From NCBI RefSeq assembly GCF_000196875.2, contig NC_014532.2, forward strand, positions 3,348,001 through 3,412,000: a stretch of DNA of 64,000 nt, in the 5' to 3' direction. The position numbers were made by a program, and so were the translations under genes. The DNA comes from Halomonas elongata DSM 2581. GTDB lineage: Bacteria; Pseudomonadota; Gammaproteobacteria; Pseudomonadales; Halomonadaceae. Below the pieces are notes generated by a model that was given only the letters and a program-made list of their open reading frames with translations, searched no databases and was not told where the DNA came from. Shown piece after piece: positions 8,861 to 17,282 of the stretch (the stretch's first letter is position 1; every line of letters begins with the position of its first letter).

Positions 8861-8907
8861 ATCGCCGGACGCGAGCCATCGGCTCCGTCATGCCCGCAAG
8901 GCGGGCC

Positions 8908-9264
8908 TCAGGCCAGCTTTTCCTTGATGCGGGCGGACTTGCCGCTGCGCTCGCGGAGATAGTACAGCTTGGCCTGGCGGACGTCGCCGCGGCGCTTGAC
9001 GCTGATGGAGTCGACCAGCGGGCTGTAGGTCTGGAAAGTCCGCTCGACGCCGACGCCGTGAGACACCTTGCGCACGGTGAAGGCGGAGTTCAGGCCACGG
9101 TTGCGCTTGCCGATCACCACGCCTTCGAAGGCCTGGAGACGCTCGCGGTTGCCTTCCTTCACCTGAACCTGGACCACCACGGTATCGCCCGGGGCGAATT
9201 CCGGCACGTCCTTGTTCATCTGCTCGGCTTCGAGCGCCTGGATCACCTTGTTCTTGCTACTCAT
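8908..9264 (-). CDS. rplS: 50S ribosomal protein L19
   Basis: 118-residue large-subunit protein located at the 30S-50S interface. The start [15 protein letters not shown] is chosen because GAGGAG lies just upstream. The body matches the L19 family: [35 protein letters not shown], then [37 protein letters not shown]. It is the last gene of the rpsP-rimM-trmD-rplS operon, separated from trmD by a 213-bp spacer that is unusually long for this operon. Confidence 0.98.
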   Translation of the reverse strand: MSSKNKVIQALEAEQMNKDVPEFAPGDTVVVQVQVKEGNRERLQAFEGVVIGKRNRGLNSAFTVRKVSHGVGVERTFQTYSPLVDSISVKRRGDVRQAKLYYLRERSGKSARIKEKLA

Positions 9265-9477
9265 GACAAAACTCCTCGATAACGTTACGTGACCCACCGG
9301 ACCGGCAGTGGATGGCCGGTGAGTCGTGATCCCGGCGCTCGAACGAGTCGAGGCACGGGAGCGTCGTTGGTGACACAGGTCCGCTTCTTCGCCCGCAATG
9401 GGCTGCGTCCTGCACCTCCGCCCTGACCGGGAGAAATCCTGCCTGAATGCCTCGCGAACTCATGTCCGCGCGGCTCT

Positions 9478-10254
9478 TCATTCAGCATTTCCCCGATGCT
9501 CGGTCGGGGCGTATTCCTCGATGAACTCCTCGAGCAGTTCACGTTGCTCGTCGTTCAACGTCCTGCCTTCCAGCAGGTCGGGGCGCCTCAGCCAGGTCCG
9601 CCCCAGCGACTGCTTCAAACGCCAGCGCCGGATGGCACCGTGGTGACCGCTGAGCAGCACCTCCGGCACCCGCCGTCCCTCGACATCCTCGGGACGGGTA
9701 TAGTGCGGGCAATCCAGCAGTCCGTCGTTGAAGGAGTCCTCGAGCGCGGAGTCCTGATGCCCCAGTACACCGGGCACCAGCCTTGCCGCTGCGTCGATCA
9801 ACACCATGGCTGGCAGCTCGCCGCCGCTGAGCACATAGTCGCCGATCGACCACTCTTCATCGATGTCGGCTTCCACCACCCGCTCATCGATGCCTTCATA
9901 GCGTCCGGCCACCACCACCAGGGGCGGGCCCGACGCCAGCTCCCCGGCGCCACGCTGATCGAGGCGGCGTCCCTGGGGAGACAGGTAGATCACCTTCGGC
10001 CGCTGGCCGGTGGCGATCTCCGCTCGCGAACGCGCATCATGAATGGCCGCACGCAGCGTATCGACCTTCATCAGCATGCCCGGGCCGCCGCCATAGGGGC
10101 GATCGTCCACGGTGCGGTGCCGATCGGTGGCATAGTCCCTGGGATTCCAGAATTCCAGGTCGATGCGCCCCTTTTCCACGGCCCGTCCCGTCACGCCCTG
10201 GCGCGTCAGCGCCTCGAACATCTCGGGAAACAGGGAAACGACGCCGATCCACAT
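9478..10254 (-). CDS. trmD: tRNA (guanine37-N1)-methyltransferase TrmD
   Basis: SAM-dependent methylation of G37 in tRNAs, preventing +1 frameshifting. 258 residues starting [17 protein letters not shown]. Trefoil-knot SPOUT motifs are visible: [63 protein letters not shown] and [14 protein letters not shown] (general-base Asp region). The C-terminal domain ends [13 protein letters not shown]. The upstream in-frame extension into rimM territory is a shadow. It follows rimM by 17 bases. Confidence 0.97.
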   Translation of the reverse strand: MWIGVVSLFPEMFEALTRQGVTGRAVEKGRIDLEFWNPRDYATDRHRTVDDRPYGGGPGMLMKVDTLRAAIHDARSRAEIATGQRPKVIYLSPQGRRLDQRGAGELASGPPLVVVAGRYEGIDERVVEADIDEEWSIGDYVLSGGELPAMVLIDAAARLVPGVLGHQDSALEDSFNDGLLDCPHYTRPEDVEGRRVPEVLLSGHHGAIRRWRLKQSLGRTWLRRPDLLEGRTLNDEQRELLEEFIEEYAPTEHRGNAE

Positions 10255-10271
10255 CGCCGCGTCGCTGCGAC

Positions 10272-10823
10272 TCAAAACGCCGGGTCCCAGTCGACGACCA
10301 TCCGGCCGGCCTCGAGATCCACCTCCCTCACGACTTCGTCGGGGAGGAAGGGCAACAGGCGCTCGCGAGCATCGATACTCTCGCCATCGCGCCCCTTGAT
10401 GACCATGACATCGTTGGCGCCGGTCTCGAAGAGGTATTCGACGCGCCCCAGGGCGACGCCCTCGGTGGTCACGACGGAGAGCCCCTCGAGCTGATACCAG
10501 TAGAAATCGTCGTCTTCGGGAAGCTCGGGCAATTCGGCCGTGGGCAACAGCACCTCGGCCCCTGCCAGCGACTCGGCCTGATCGCGGCCATCGACGCCTT
10601 CGAGCCGGGCGACCAGTCCCTTGCCATGCAGACGCCCCTGAGCGAGTCGATAACGCGACTCGACGCCCCGATGGCGCAGCACCCACTCACCGTAGTCGAG
10701 GATGCCCTCCATGGGGCTGGTGTACGAATACACCCGCAGCCATCCCTTGACGCCATACGGGCTGGTCAACTTGCCCAGTACGACATGCTCGGGAGGCGTC
10801 TTGCGCTCGGCATTCATGCTCAT
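10272..10823 (-). CDS. rimM: Ribosome maturation factor RimM
   Basis: 16S rRNA processing factor binding S19 in 30S assembly. The N-terminal domain opens with [21 protein letters not shown]. The PRC-barrel domain follows ([32 protein letters not shown]) and the protein ends [15 protein letters not shown]. Several ATGs compete at the start: 10844, 10826, 10823 and 10817. I prefer 10823 because AGGG lies six bases upstream. It sits between rpsP and trmD in the standard order. Confidence 0.95.
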   Translation of the reverse strand: MSMNAERKTPPEHVVLGKLTSPYGVKGWLRVYSYTSPMEGILDYGEWVLRHRGVESRYRLAQGRLHGKGLVARLEGVDGRDQAESLAGAEVLLPTAELPELPEDDDFYWYQLEGLSVVTTEGVALGRVEYLFETGANDVMVIKGRDGESIDARERLLPFLPDEVVREVDLEAGRMVVDWDPAF

Positions 10824-10862
10824 CATCGACCCTGCATCGGCCATGCGCTCGCGTCAGGCGAT

Positions 10863-11111
10863 TCAGGCCTGCTTGCGGGCTTCCTTGACCAGCTCGGCGA
10901 CACGGTCGGAAAGCTGCGCGCCCTTTTCCTGCCAATGGCTGATGCGGTCCAGGTCGATGCGCAGACGCTCTTCCTGGCCACGCGCCACCGGGTTGAAGAA
11001 GCCCAGGCGCTCGATGAAACGACCATCGCGAGACTTGCGCGAATCGGTCACGGTCAGATGGTAGAAGGGACGCTTCTTGGCGCCACCCCGTGCCAGACGA
11101 ATGGTAACCAT
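10863..11111 (-). CDS. rpsP: 30S ribosomal protein S16
   Basis: 82-residue small-subunit protein, starting [17 protein letters not shown] and containing [18 protein letters not shown], the S16 signature. First gene of the rpsP-rimM-trmD-rplS operon. The upstream leader of about 150 bases contains a hairpin (11144-11172) and starts from the promoter annotated at 11264-11292. Confidence 0.98.
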   Translation of the reverse strand: MVTIRLARGGAKKRPFYHLTVTDSRKSRDGRFIERLGFFNPVARGQEERLRIDLDRISHWQEKGAQLSDRVAELVKEARKQA

Positions 11112-11263
11112 GCGTTGACTGTCCTTCGGTTGATTTACGGAGGTTGTCGATCGAAGGCTCGCCCTTCGACAATCGGTTCGGCGGCGGTTTCACACCCGTC
11201 GCCGAGTCGTTCGGTCACGACGATGCCCGCGATTCGACGCGGACCTGCCAGTGAAGACGCAGC

Positions 11264-11292
11264 ATTTTACGGAAATCTCCCCGGCTTGGAAA
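11264..11292 (-). promoter_or_regulatory. Promoter of the rpsP operon
   Basis: On the minus strand a -35 TTTCCA (11287-11292, four of six consensus bases) and a -10 TAAAAT (11264-11269, five of six) are separated by 17 bases. It lies in the ffh-rpsP spacer, implying a leader of about 150 nt with a hairpin (7-bp outer arms TTGTCGA/TCGACAA at 11144-11172). Confidence 0.5.
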
Positions 11293-11317
11293 CCTTTTTG
11301 CACTACCCCGGCCGCGT

Positions 11318-12733
11318 TCAGCGCCAGGGCATGCCACCGGGACCACCCATGCCGCCCGGGCCACCGGGCCCGCCGGGGCCTCCCTGACCACCGCCCATCA
11401 TGCCGGGCATGCCGCGCATCATCTTCTGCATGCCGCCTTTCTTGCCGGCCTTCTTCATCATCTTCTGCATCTGCTTGTGCTGCTTCAGCAGTCGATTCAG
11501 GTCGGGCACCTGCAGACCGGCACCGGCAGCGATGCGACGCTTGCGCGAACCATTGATGATCTCCGGGCGGCGACGCTCTTTCGGCGTCATGGAGTTGATC
11601 AGCGCCTCGAGCTTGCCGAATTCCTTCTCGGGACCCGGCCCCTGGGCCATCTCGGCCATCTGCCCCATGCCCGGCAGCTTGCCGAGCAGACCGCCCATGC
11701 CGCCCATCTTCTTGAGCTGCTGCAACTGGTCACGGAAATCCTCGAGATCGAAGCCGTCACCCTTCTTGACCTTCTTGGCCAGCTTTTCGGCCTTGCCCTG
11801 GTCGACGGTCCGCTCGGCTTCCTCGATCAGCGACAGCACATCGCCCATACCGAGAATGCGCGAGGCGACCCGATCGGGGTGGAAGGGCTCCAGGGCATCG
11901 ACCTTCTCGCCCACGCCCATGAACTTGATCGGCTTGCCGGTGATGTGGCGGACCGACAGGGCCGCACCGCCACGGGCGTCACCATCAGCCTTGGTGAGGA
12001 TCACACCGGTCAGCGGCAGCGCCTCGTGGAACGCCTTGGCGGTATTGGCGGCATCCTGGCCGGTCATGGCATCGACCACGAACAGCGTCTCGTCCGGCGA
12101 GACGGCGCTGTTGAGCGCCTGGATTTCCGCCATCATCGCCTCGTCGATGGCCAGGCGGCCGGCGGTGTCGACCAGCACCACATCGTGAAACTGAATCTTG
12201 GCATGCTTGATCGCCGCCTCGGCGATGTCCACCGGCTGCTGATCGCTGCTCGAGGGGAAGAAATCGACTTCCACCTCCTTGGCGAGCGTCTCGAGCTGGT
12301 CGATGGCCGCCGGGCGATAGACGTCCGCCGAGACCACCAGCACCTTCTTCTTCTCGCGCTCGCGCAGGTAACGCGCCAGCTTGGCCACCGAGGTGGTCTT
12401 GCCCGCACCCTGCAGGCCGGCCATCAACACCACGGCGGGCGAACCCTTGAGGGCCAGGCCTTCGTTGGCCTCGCCCATGATCGCCTCGAGCTCCTGCTGA
12501 ACGATCTTGACGAACTGCTGGCCCGGCGAGAGGCTCTTGGACACCTCCTGGCCCACGGCACGCTCGCGCACGCGGTCGATGAACGCCTTGACCACCGGCA
12601 GCGCGACATCGGCCTCGAGCAGAGCCCGGCGCACCTCGCGCAGGGTATCCTTGACGTTGTCTTCGGTCAGGCGAGCCTGACCCTTGATGGACTTGAGCGT
12701 CTGGGACAGACGATCACTGAGATTCTGGAACAT
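11318..12733 (-). CDS. ffh: Signal recognition particle protein Ffh
   Basis: GTPase that with 4.5S RNA targets nascent inner-membrane proteins to FtsY/SecYEG. 471 residues from the ATG at 12733, with GGAGAGG upstream. The order is N domain (MFQNLSDRLSQTLKSIKG), G domain with MAGLQGAGKTTSVAKLA, DTAGRLAIDE and TKADGDARGGAAL, then the methionine-rich M domain. The C-terminus ends in an unusual low-complexity Gly/Pro/Met tail with repeated GGPGG units. Transcribed divergently from the YpjD-like gene and upstream of the rpsP operon. Confidence 0.97.
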   Translation of the reverse strand: MFQNLSDRLSQTLKSIKGQARLTEDNVKDTLREVRRALLEADVALPVVKAFIDRVRERAVGQEVSKSLSPGQQFVKIVQQELEAIMGEANEGLALKGSPAVVLMAGLQGAGKTTSVAKLARYLREREKKKVLVVSADVYRPAAIDQLETLAKEVEVDFFPSSSDQQPVDIAEAAIKHAKIQFHDVVLVDTAGRLAIDEAMMAEIQALNSAVSPDETLFVVDAMTGQDAANTAKAFHEALPLTGVILTKADGDARGGAALSVRHITGKPIKFMGVGEKVDALEPFHPDRVASRILGMGDVLSLIEEAERTVDQGKAEKLAKKVKKGDGFDLEDFRDQLQQLKKMGGMGGLLGKLPGMGQMAEMAQGPGPEKEFGKLEALINSMTPKERRRPEIINGSRKRRIAAGAGLQVPDLNRLLKQHKQMQKMMKKAGKKGGMQKMMRGMPGMMGGGQGGPGGPGGPGGMGGPGGMPWR

Positions 12734-12789
12734 GGGCCTCTCCGCAAACGATGGCCTGGGAAGCCACGGCTTCCCCGCAATGGCCAAAA

Positions 12790-12818
12790 ATTATACGCCT
12801 TGTAGCCACGAGTCTCCA
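12790..12818 (-). promoter_or_regulatory. Promoter of ffh
   Basis: On the minus strand a perfect -10 TATAAT (12790-12795) and a -35 TGGAGA (12813-12818, four of six) lie 17 bases apart, about 60 bases upstream of the ffh ATG. Confidence 0.6.
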
Positions 12819-12848
12819 TGCGTGAGCGCCGTCATCTTTCGTACGCGG

Positions 12849-12878
12849 CTGTCAGGCATCGCGACGATTCGGTATAGT
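12849..12878 (+). promoter_or_regulatory. Promoter of the YpjD-like gene
   Basis: -35 CTGTCA (12849-12854) and -10 TATAGT (12873-12878, five of six) with an 18-base spacer, about 55 bases upstream of the ATG at 12932. It is divergent from the ffh promoter. Confidence 0.4.
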
Positions 12879-12931
12879 GAGCGTTCCATTTCATGTCACC
12901 AGGCGCTGGCGAAAGCGCACGGATAGCATCG

Positions 12932-13732
12932 ATGCACGCGCTCCCTCTTGCCGTCATGGCCTTCATCCTCTACGTCGCGGCCGCCTCCTGGCAGGGCTTG
13001 ACCCTGGCCCGTCGCGTGCCGCCACGCACTGCACTGGTGCGCAGCTTCGGCCTGCTTGGCCTGCTCTGCCATCTGCCGCTGGCCATCGGCCTGCTCGATC
13101 AGGGCGCCTCTCTGCTGCCCGGTCTGTCCACCAGCGCGGTGCTGGCCAGTGGCTTGGCCGTTCTGACACTGCTGGTGATCAGCCTGTTCAAGCCGGTACT
13201 CAACGTGGCCACCGGCCTGTTTCCGCTGGCCGGCCTCACCCTGCTGCTGGCCGTCGGGCTGCCGAGCCCGGAGCGCCATCCCGGCATGACCCCGGGCATC
13301 GCCCTGCATGCCCTGAGCTCGGCGCTGGCCTTCGCTTTCCTGGCCATTGCCGCCTTTCAGGCGATTCTGCTCGGGGTGCAGAACCAGGCGCTGCGCCATC
13401 ATCACATCCGCGGCGTTGTGCAGTCGCTGCCTCCCCTGACCAGCATGGAACGCATCCTGTTCGAGCTGATCTGGGCCGGCATGGCCCTGCTGAGCCTGGC
13501 GATCGCCAGTGGCTTCGTGTTCGTCGATGACATGTTCGCCCAGCACCTGGTGCACAAGACGGTGCTTTCACTGCTCGCCTGGGTGATCTTCGCCACCCTG
13601 CTGGTCTGCCATCACTGGCTGGGGTGGCGCGGCATGCGAGCCGTGCGCTGGACCCTGGTCGGCTATCTGGTGCTGCTGCTGGCCTACTTTGGCAGCAAAT
13701 TCGTTCTCGAGGTCTTGCTGAACCGGGGCTGA
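12932..13732 (+). CDS. YpjD-like CcsA/HemX-family inner membrane protein
   Basis: 266 residues with about eight hydrophobic helices. Start chosen at MHALPLAVMAFILYVAA; the upstream extension is hydrophilic and unsupported. The cytochrome c assembly (CcsA/CcmC/HemX) domain is suggested by the length, the helix pattern and conserved histidines (RHHHIRGVVQSLPPL, HLVHKTVLSLLAWV, CHHWLGWRG). In E. coli and Pseudomonas the homologue lies next to ffh and a CorB/CorC-type gene, as here. The exact role is unsettled in the family; haem handling is inferred. Confidence 0.85.
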   Translation: MHALPLAVMAFILYVAAASWQGLTLARRVPPRTALVRSFGLLGLLCHLPLAIGLLDQGASLLPGLSTSAVLASGLAVLTLLVISLFKPVLNVATGLFPLAGLTLLLAVGLPSPERHPGMTPGIALHALSSALAFAFLAIAAFQAILLGVQNQALRHHHIRGVVQSLPPLTSMERILFELIWAGMALLSLAIASGFVFVDDMFAQHLVHKTVLSLLAWVIFATLLVCHHWLGWRGMRAVRWTLVGYLVLLLAYFGSKFVLEVLLNRG

Positions 13733-13800
13733 GCCGCCTTGACAGTATCCGGCCCAGTCCCTACAACTCCAGCCTGACCCGCGATTGAGGATCCTTAGAC

Positions 13801-15084
13801 TTGAACGACGATTTCCCTTTGGGATTGCTGTTCGGCCTACTGCTGCTGCTCATCTGCCTTTCCGCTTTCTTCTCCAGCTCCGAGACCGGCATGATGTCGC
13901 TCAACCGTTACCGCCTGAGCCATCGGGCCAACAGCGGAGAGAGTCGTGCCCAGCGCGTGACGCGCCTGCTCAGTCGCCCCGACCGACTGATCGGCGTCAT
14001 CCTGATCGGCAACAACTTCGTCAACAACCTGGCGGCCTCCATCGCCACCATCATCGCCATCCATTTCTTCGGCGATGTCACCGGGCCGGCGGTTGCCACT
14101 ACCCTGTTGACCATCGCGATCCTCATCTTCTCCGAGGTCACGCCCAAGACCTACGCCGCGGTAAAACCCGAGCGCATCGCTTATCCGGCCTCGCTGGTCC
14201 TGGAGCCGATGCTCAAGCTGCTCTATCCGCTGGTCTGGCTGGTCAATGCCATTTCCAACGGCCTGCTGCGCCTGCTCGGCGTGAAAAGCATCGAGGGGGA
14301 TGGCGACAACCTGACCCGGGACGAGCTGCGCACCGTGGTCCACGAAGCAGGGCCGCTGGTTCCGAGCCGTCACCAGGCCATGCTGGTCTCGATCCTCGAT
14401 CTCGAGAACGTCACGGTCAACGACATCATGGTGCCCCGCCACGAGGTCTCGGGTATCGACCTCGATGACGATCTGGACGACATCCTCACCCAGATACGCA
14501 CCAGCCAGCATACCCGGATGCCGATCTTCAAGGGCGACATCAACAACATCATCGGCATGCTGCACCTGCGCAATGCGGCCCGCTTCCTGTCGCGCAGCGA
14601 GGTGACCAAGGCGGCCATCGTGCAGGAAGCCCGGGAACCCTATTTCATTCCGGAATCGACGCCGCTGCACACCCAGCTACTCAACTTCCAGAAGCAGAAG
14701 CGGCGCATCGGCATCGTGGTCGATGAATATGGCGACGTGGAAGGACTGGTGACCCTGGAGGACATCCTCGAGGAGATCGTCGGCGAGTTCACCACCGACG
14801 TGGCCAGCCAGAATCAGGACATTCATCCCCAGGAAGACGGCAGCCATGTCATCGACGGCACCGCCAACATCCGGGATATCAATAAGTCGTTGGGCTGGCA
14901 GCTACCCACCGACGGCCCCAAGACCCTCAACGGCCTGATCCTGGAACACCTGGAGTCCTTCCCCGATGGCCCCGTCTGCCTGGAGATCCGGCCGGTTCGC
15001 ATGGAGATCCTCGAGGTCCGCGACAACCTGATCACCGCGGCACGTTGCTGGCAGGCCGTGCGTCGCACGACGACCTCCTCCTAG
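13801..15084 (+). CDS. CorB/YfjD-like CNNM-domain protein with CBS pair and CorC_HlyC domain
   Basis: Inner-membrane protein of the CNNM/CorB family associated with Mg2+/Co2+ homeostasis. 427 residues. The N-terminal four-helix transmembrane DUF21 domain has FFSSSETGMMSLNRYRL and EVTPKTYAAVKPERIA. Two CBS domains (VNDIMVPRHEV and DEYGDVEGLVTLEDILEEIVGEF) follow, then a C-terminal CorC_HlyC domain (DGTANIRDINKSLGWQLP). The start codon is TTG with GAGGA upstream. It overlaps the end of the convergent acyltransferase gene by four bases. Confidence 0.92.
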   Translation: MNDDFPLGLLFGLLLLLICLSAFFSSSETGMMSLNRYRLSHRANSGESRAQRVTRLLSRPDRLIGVILIGNNFVNNLAASIATIIAIHFFGDVTGPAVATTLLTIAILIFSEVTPKTYAAVKPERIAYPASLVLEPMLKLLYPLVWLVNAISNGLLRLLGVKSIEGDGDNLTRDELRTVVHEAGPLVPSRHQAMLVSILDLENVTVNDIMVPRHEVSGIDLDDDLDDILTQIRTSQHTRMPIFKGDINNIIGMLHLRNAARFLSRSEVTKAAIVQEAREPYFIPESTPLHTQLLNFQKQKRRIGIVVDEYGDVEGLVTLEDILEEIVGEFTTDVASQNQDIHPQEDGSHVIDGTANIRDINKSLGWQLPTDGPKTLNGLILEHLESFPDGPVCLEIRPVRMEILEVRDNLITAARCWQAVRRTTTSS

Positions 15085-15779
15085 GCGCGTCGCCCGCTTT
15101 CCACCCAGGCGTCCGCCTCTGCCTTGAGGGCTCGCACCCGGGCCTCGATACGGTCGCGCTCGGCCTGTTCGGGAGGTACTGGCTCCCCGAAATACAGCGC
15201 GACCCGCGCCCTGAAGCGGCGCGGGAACTTGCTCAATGCCGGACCGTTGCAATGCGACGTCCAGGAGCCCCACAGGCCGGCCAGGCCGGCCGGCACCACG
15301 GGCACCGCATCCCTGGCCAGGATCAATTCCAGACCGCGCCGAAAGGGCTGAACCTCGCCGTCGGGAGTCAGGCGTCCTTCGGGAAACAGCATCACCACCT
15401 CGCCATCACGCAGGGCCTCGCTGACCTGCTCGAGCGCACGTCGTAAACCGCCCGGATCGCGGCGATCGGAATCGACGGGGATCGCACCCACCAGTCGGAA
15501 CAGCCAATTCAGCCAGCGCGATTCGTAGATGGGGCGATCCATCATGAAACGCAGCGGACGCGGACTGGCTCCGCCGATCACCAGGGCATCCACGAAACCG
15601 ACATGGTTGCAGACGACCAGGGCGGGCCCATGGGCCGGAATATGACGACGTCCCTGAAAGCGCATGCGATACATCAGGTGCACCGTCATGAACACCATCC
15701 GCCGGATCAAGGTGCGTGGCGAGCGGGCGATCCACCAGAGCAGTGCCGCCAGAGCCAGTAGCGGCACGCCCCATGTCAT
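15081..15779 (-). CDS. PlsC-type 1-acylglycerol-3-phosphate acyltransferase family protein
   Basis: Membrane-associated acyltransferase with the catalytic HX4D box (CNHVGFVDALV) and the glycerophosphate-binding FPEGRLTPDGEV box. An N-terminal hydrophobic helix (MTWGVPLLALAALLWW) anchors it. The ATG at 15779 lies eight bases after the tetR stop, so the two are co-transcribed. The acyl acceptor could be lysophosphatidate, ornithine lipid precursor or another lipid. TetR coupling suggests lipid-responsive control. The ribosome binding site is weak, consistent with translational coupling. Confidence 0.85.
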   Translation of the reverse strand: MTWGVPLLALAALLWWIARSPRTLIRRMVFMTVHLMYRMRFQGRRHIPAHGPALVVCNHVGFVDALVIGGASPRPLRFMMDRPIYESRWLNWLFRLVGAIPVDSDRRDPGGLRRALEQVSEALRDGEVVMLFPEGRLTPDGEVQPFRRGLELILARDAVPVVPAGLAGLWGSWTSHCNGPALSKFPRRFRARVALYFGEPVPPEQAERDRIEARVRALKAEADAWVESGRRA

Positions 15780-15787
15780 CAGGGCGG

Positions 15788-16405
15788 TCACGACGATTCG
15801 GGAGGCGACTTCAAGCCGGCCAGCATGGTGGTCGACAGCTGATCGAGGAGCTCTTCGACCTCCAGCGGCTCGCTCTGCCAATAGCCGAGGCGCTCGTTGA
15901 GCCCGAGCTGCACCAGGCCATGCACACTGCCCCACAGCGTGCGTCCCAGGCGACGTGCCTGCATGTCGTCCAGCGCCGGCTGGTGCTCCTTCAGGGTGTT
16001 CTCAACACGCAGGAACAGGGCCTCGATCATGTCACTCTGGCGACGATCCAGCTCCCCCTCCTGGGCCAGGGGATAATCGAACAGCAGTTGCCAACGATAC
16101 GGATCCCGGCGAGCGAATTCCCAATAGGCCAGTGCCAGCGCCTTGAGGCGCTGCTCCGGCGTGCCATCGCTGAGCAAGGGGTCGATGGCGACGCGCAAGC
16201 GGCCCAGCGACTCGATATTGACGTGCTGCAGGAGGTTGTTGAAGCTGCCGTAGAGCTTGAGCAGCGTGCTCGGCGCGCAGCCGATCTCACGGGCCAGGGA
16301 GCGCAACGACAGCGTGTGTACCGGGCGCTCCTGCAACCAAGCGTCGCAAGCTTCCATGACCTGCGCATGAAGCGTCTCGGGGGCATGCTGTCTGGGTCGG
16401 GCCAT
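15788..16405 (-). CDS. TetR-family transcriptional regulator
   Basis: 205 residues. The N-terminal helix-turn-helix reads TLSLRSLAREIGCAPSTLLKLYGSFNNLLQHV. A ligand-binding domain with no recognisable specificity follows. GAGGAAG precedes the ATG. The gene is followed after eight bases by the PlsC-type acyltransferase, which it probably controls. A palindrome TGGAA-N11-TTCCA at 16470-16490 in its own upstream region is a candidate operator. Confidence 0.88.
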   Translation of the reverse strand: MARPRQHAPETLHAQVMEACDAWLQERPVHTLSLRSLAREIGCAPSTLLKLYGSFNNLLQHVNIESLGRLRVAIDPLLSDGTPEQRLKALALAYWEFARRDPYRWQLLFDYPLAQEGELDRRQSDMIEALFLRVENTLKEHQPALDDMQARRLGRTLWGSVHGLVQLGLNERLGYWQSEPLEVEELLDQLSTTMLAGLKSPPESS

Positions 16406-16469
16406 CGGCTTCCTCGCGGGGTATGGACAGGGCAGCAGTTCGCTCCAGCCATGCGGAATCGGGCACGCC

Positions 16470-16490
16470 TGGAAGCGAACACTGTTTCCA
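16470..16490 (-). promoter_or_regulatory. Candidate TetR operator
   Basis: 21-bp imperfect palindrome TGGAA-N11-TTCCA with additional symmetric C/G at positions 7 and 15. It lies about 65-85 bases upstream of the tetR ATG, just downstream of a weak promoter reading TTGCGT-N16-TATGCT on the minus strand. Such a position would allow autorepression. Confidence 0.3.
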
Positions 16491-16592
16491 ATAGCATATC
16501 GTCCCTGCGGAGCAACGCAAGCCCGATGACCACAGCGGCTTTTCTCGCTTCGGCGTCTTGGTTACCCTGTCGCACCGCATCCCGGAGGTCTC

Positions 16593-17282
16593 ATGGCCGG
16601 CCGACTCTACATCCCCCACCTCGCCCTCGAGCGCCTGCTGCCGGAACTGGTGGTGGACGAAACACTGCTCACGGGCACCAATCTCGCGCCCCGGCAACCC
16701 CTGCCTCTGATCCGTCTGGAGGCTGGGCGACCACGGCTGGGCCGTGCCTTCTGGGGGCTGACGCCACCCTGGCTCAAGGTGCTCGACCATGCGCCCCACT
16801 GCGCACGGGCGGAGTCGCTGGAATCACGCGCCATGTTTCGCGACGCCTTTGCGGCTCGCCGTTGCCTGATACCGGTCGGAGGCATCTACGTCTGGCGGCC
16901 CATGCCCCGGGCCAAGCAGCCCTACCTGGTCACCCGGGTCGATCGCGGCCCCCTGCTGCTGGCCGGCATCTGGTGCCGTTTCCATACCACCCTCACCGAA
17001 TACAACGATTCGCTGGCGCTGATCACGGTTCCCAGCCCTGCCCTGCTCGCCCCGCTGAGTGACAGGCTGCCGGCGGTGATCGAGCCCGCCGATGCGGTCC
17101 GCTGGCTCGACCCGCAGACGCCGACCGCCGACGCCCGCCAGCGGCTGACACCGCCCCCGGAGGAACTGTTGGGCGCTTTTCCTGTATCAAGAGGGGTGAA
17201 TGATCCCGGCAACCAGGAAGCTTCCTGCGCCTATCCCATCGGCCCCATGCTACGCAGGACATCCGAACAGGAGACACGATGA
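16593..17282 (+). CDS. SRAP-domain (YedK/HMCES family) protein lacking catalytic residues
   Basis: YedK/HMCES proteins crosslink to abasic sites in single-stranded DNA through Cys2. This 229-residue protein aligns along the whole family: TNLAPRQPL, FWGLTPPWL, ARAESLESRAMFRDAF, RRCLIPVGGIYVW, SDRLPAVIEP, FPVSRGVNDPGNQ. Yet it reads MAGRL instead of MCGRF, Cys70 replaces the conserved Asn of NAR, Val100 replaces the catalytic Glu of the YEW motif, and Ser156 replaces the His of the HDRMP motif. The start is secure (GGAGG upstream), so Cys2 is really absent. It overlaps the M16 protease gene (ATGA). It may bind DNA without crosslinking, or have another role. Confidence 0.88.
   Translation: MAGRLYIPHLALERLLPELVVDETLLTGTNLAPRQPLPLIRLEAGRPRLGRAFWGLTPPWLKVLDHAPHCARAESLESRAMFRDAFAARRCLIPVGGIYVWRPMPRAKQPYLVTRVDRGPLLLAGIWCRFHTTLTEYNDSLALITVPSPALLAPLSDRLPAVIEPADAVRWLDPQTPTADARQRLTPPPEELLGAFPVSRGVNDPGNQEASCAYPIGPMLRRTSEQETR

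Noticed and set aside
9265..9477. Possible extra gene in the trmD-rplS spacer
   Set aside because: Open frames there have no ribosome binding site and no recognisable product. I see only an unusually long spacer.
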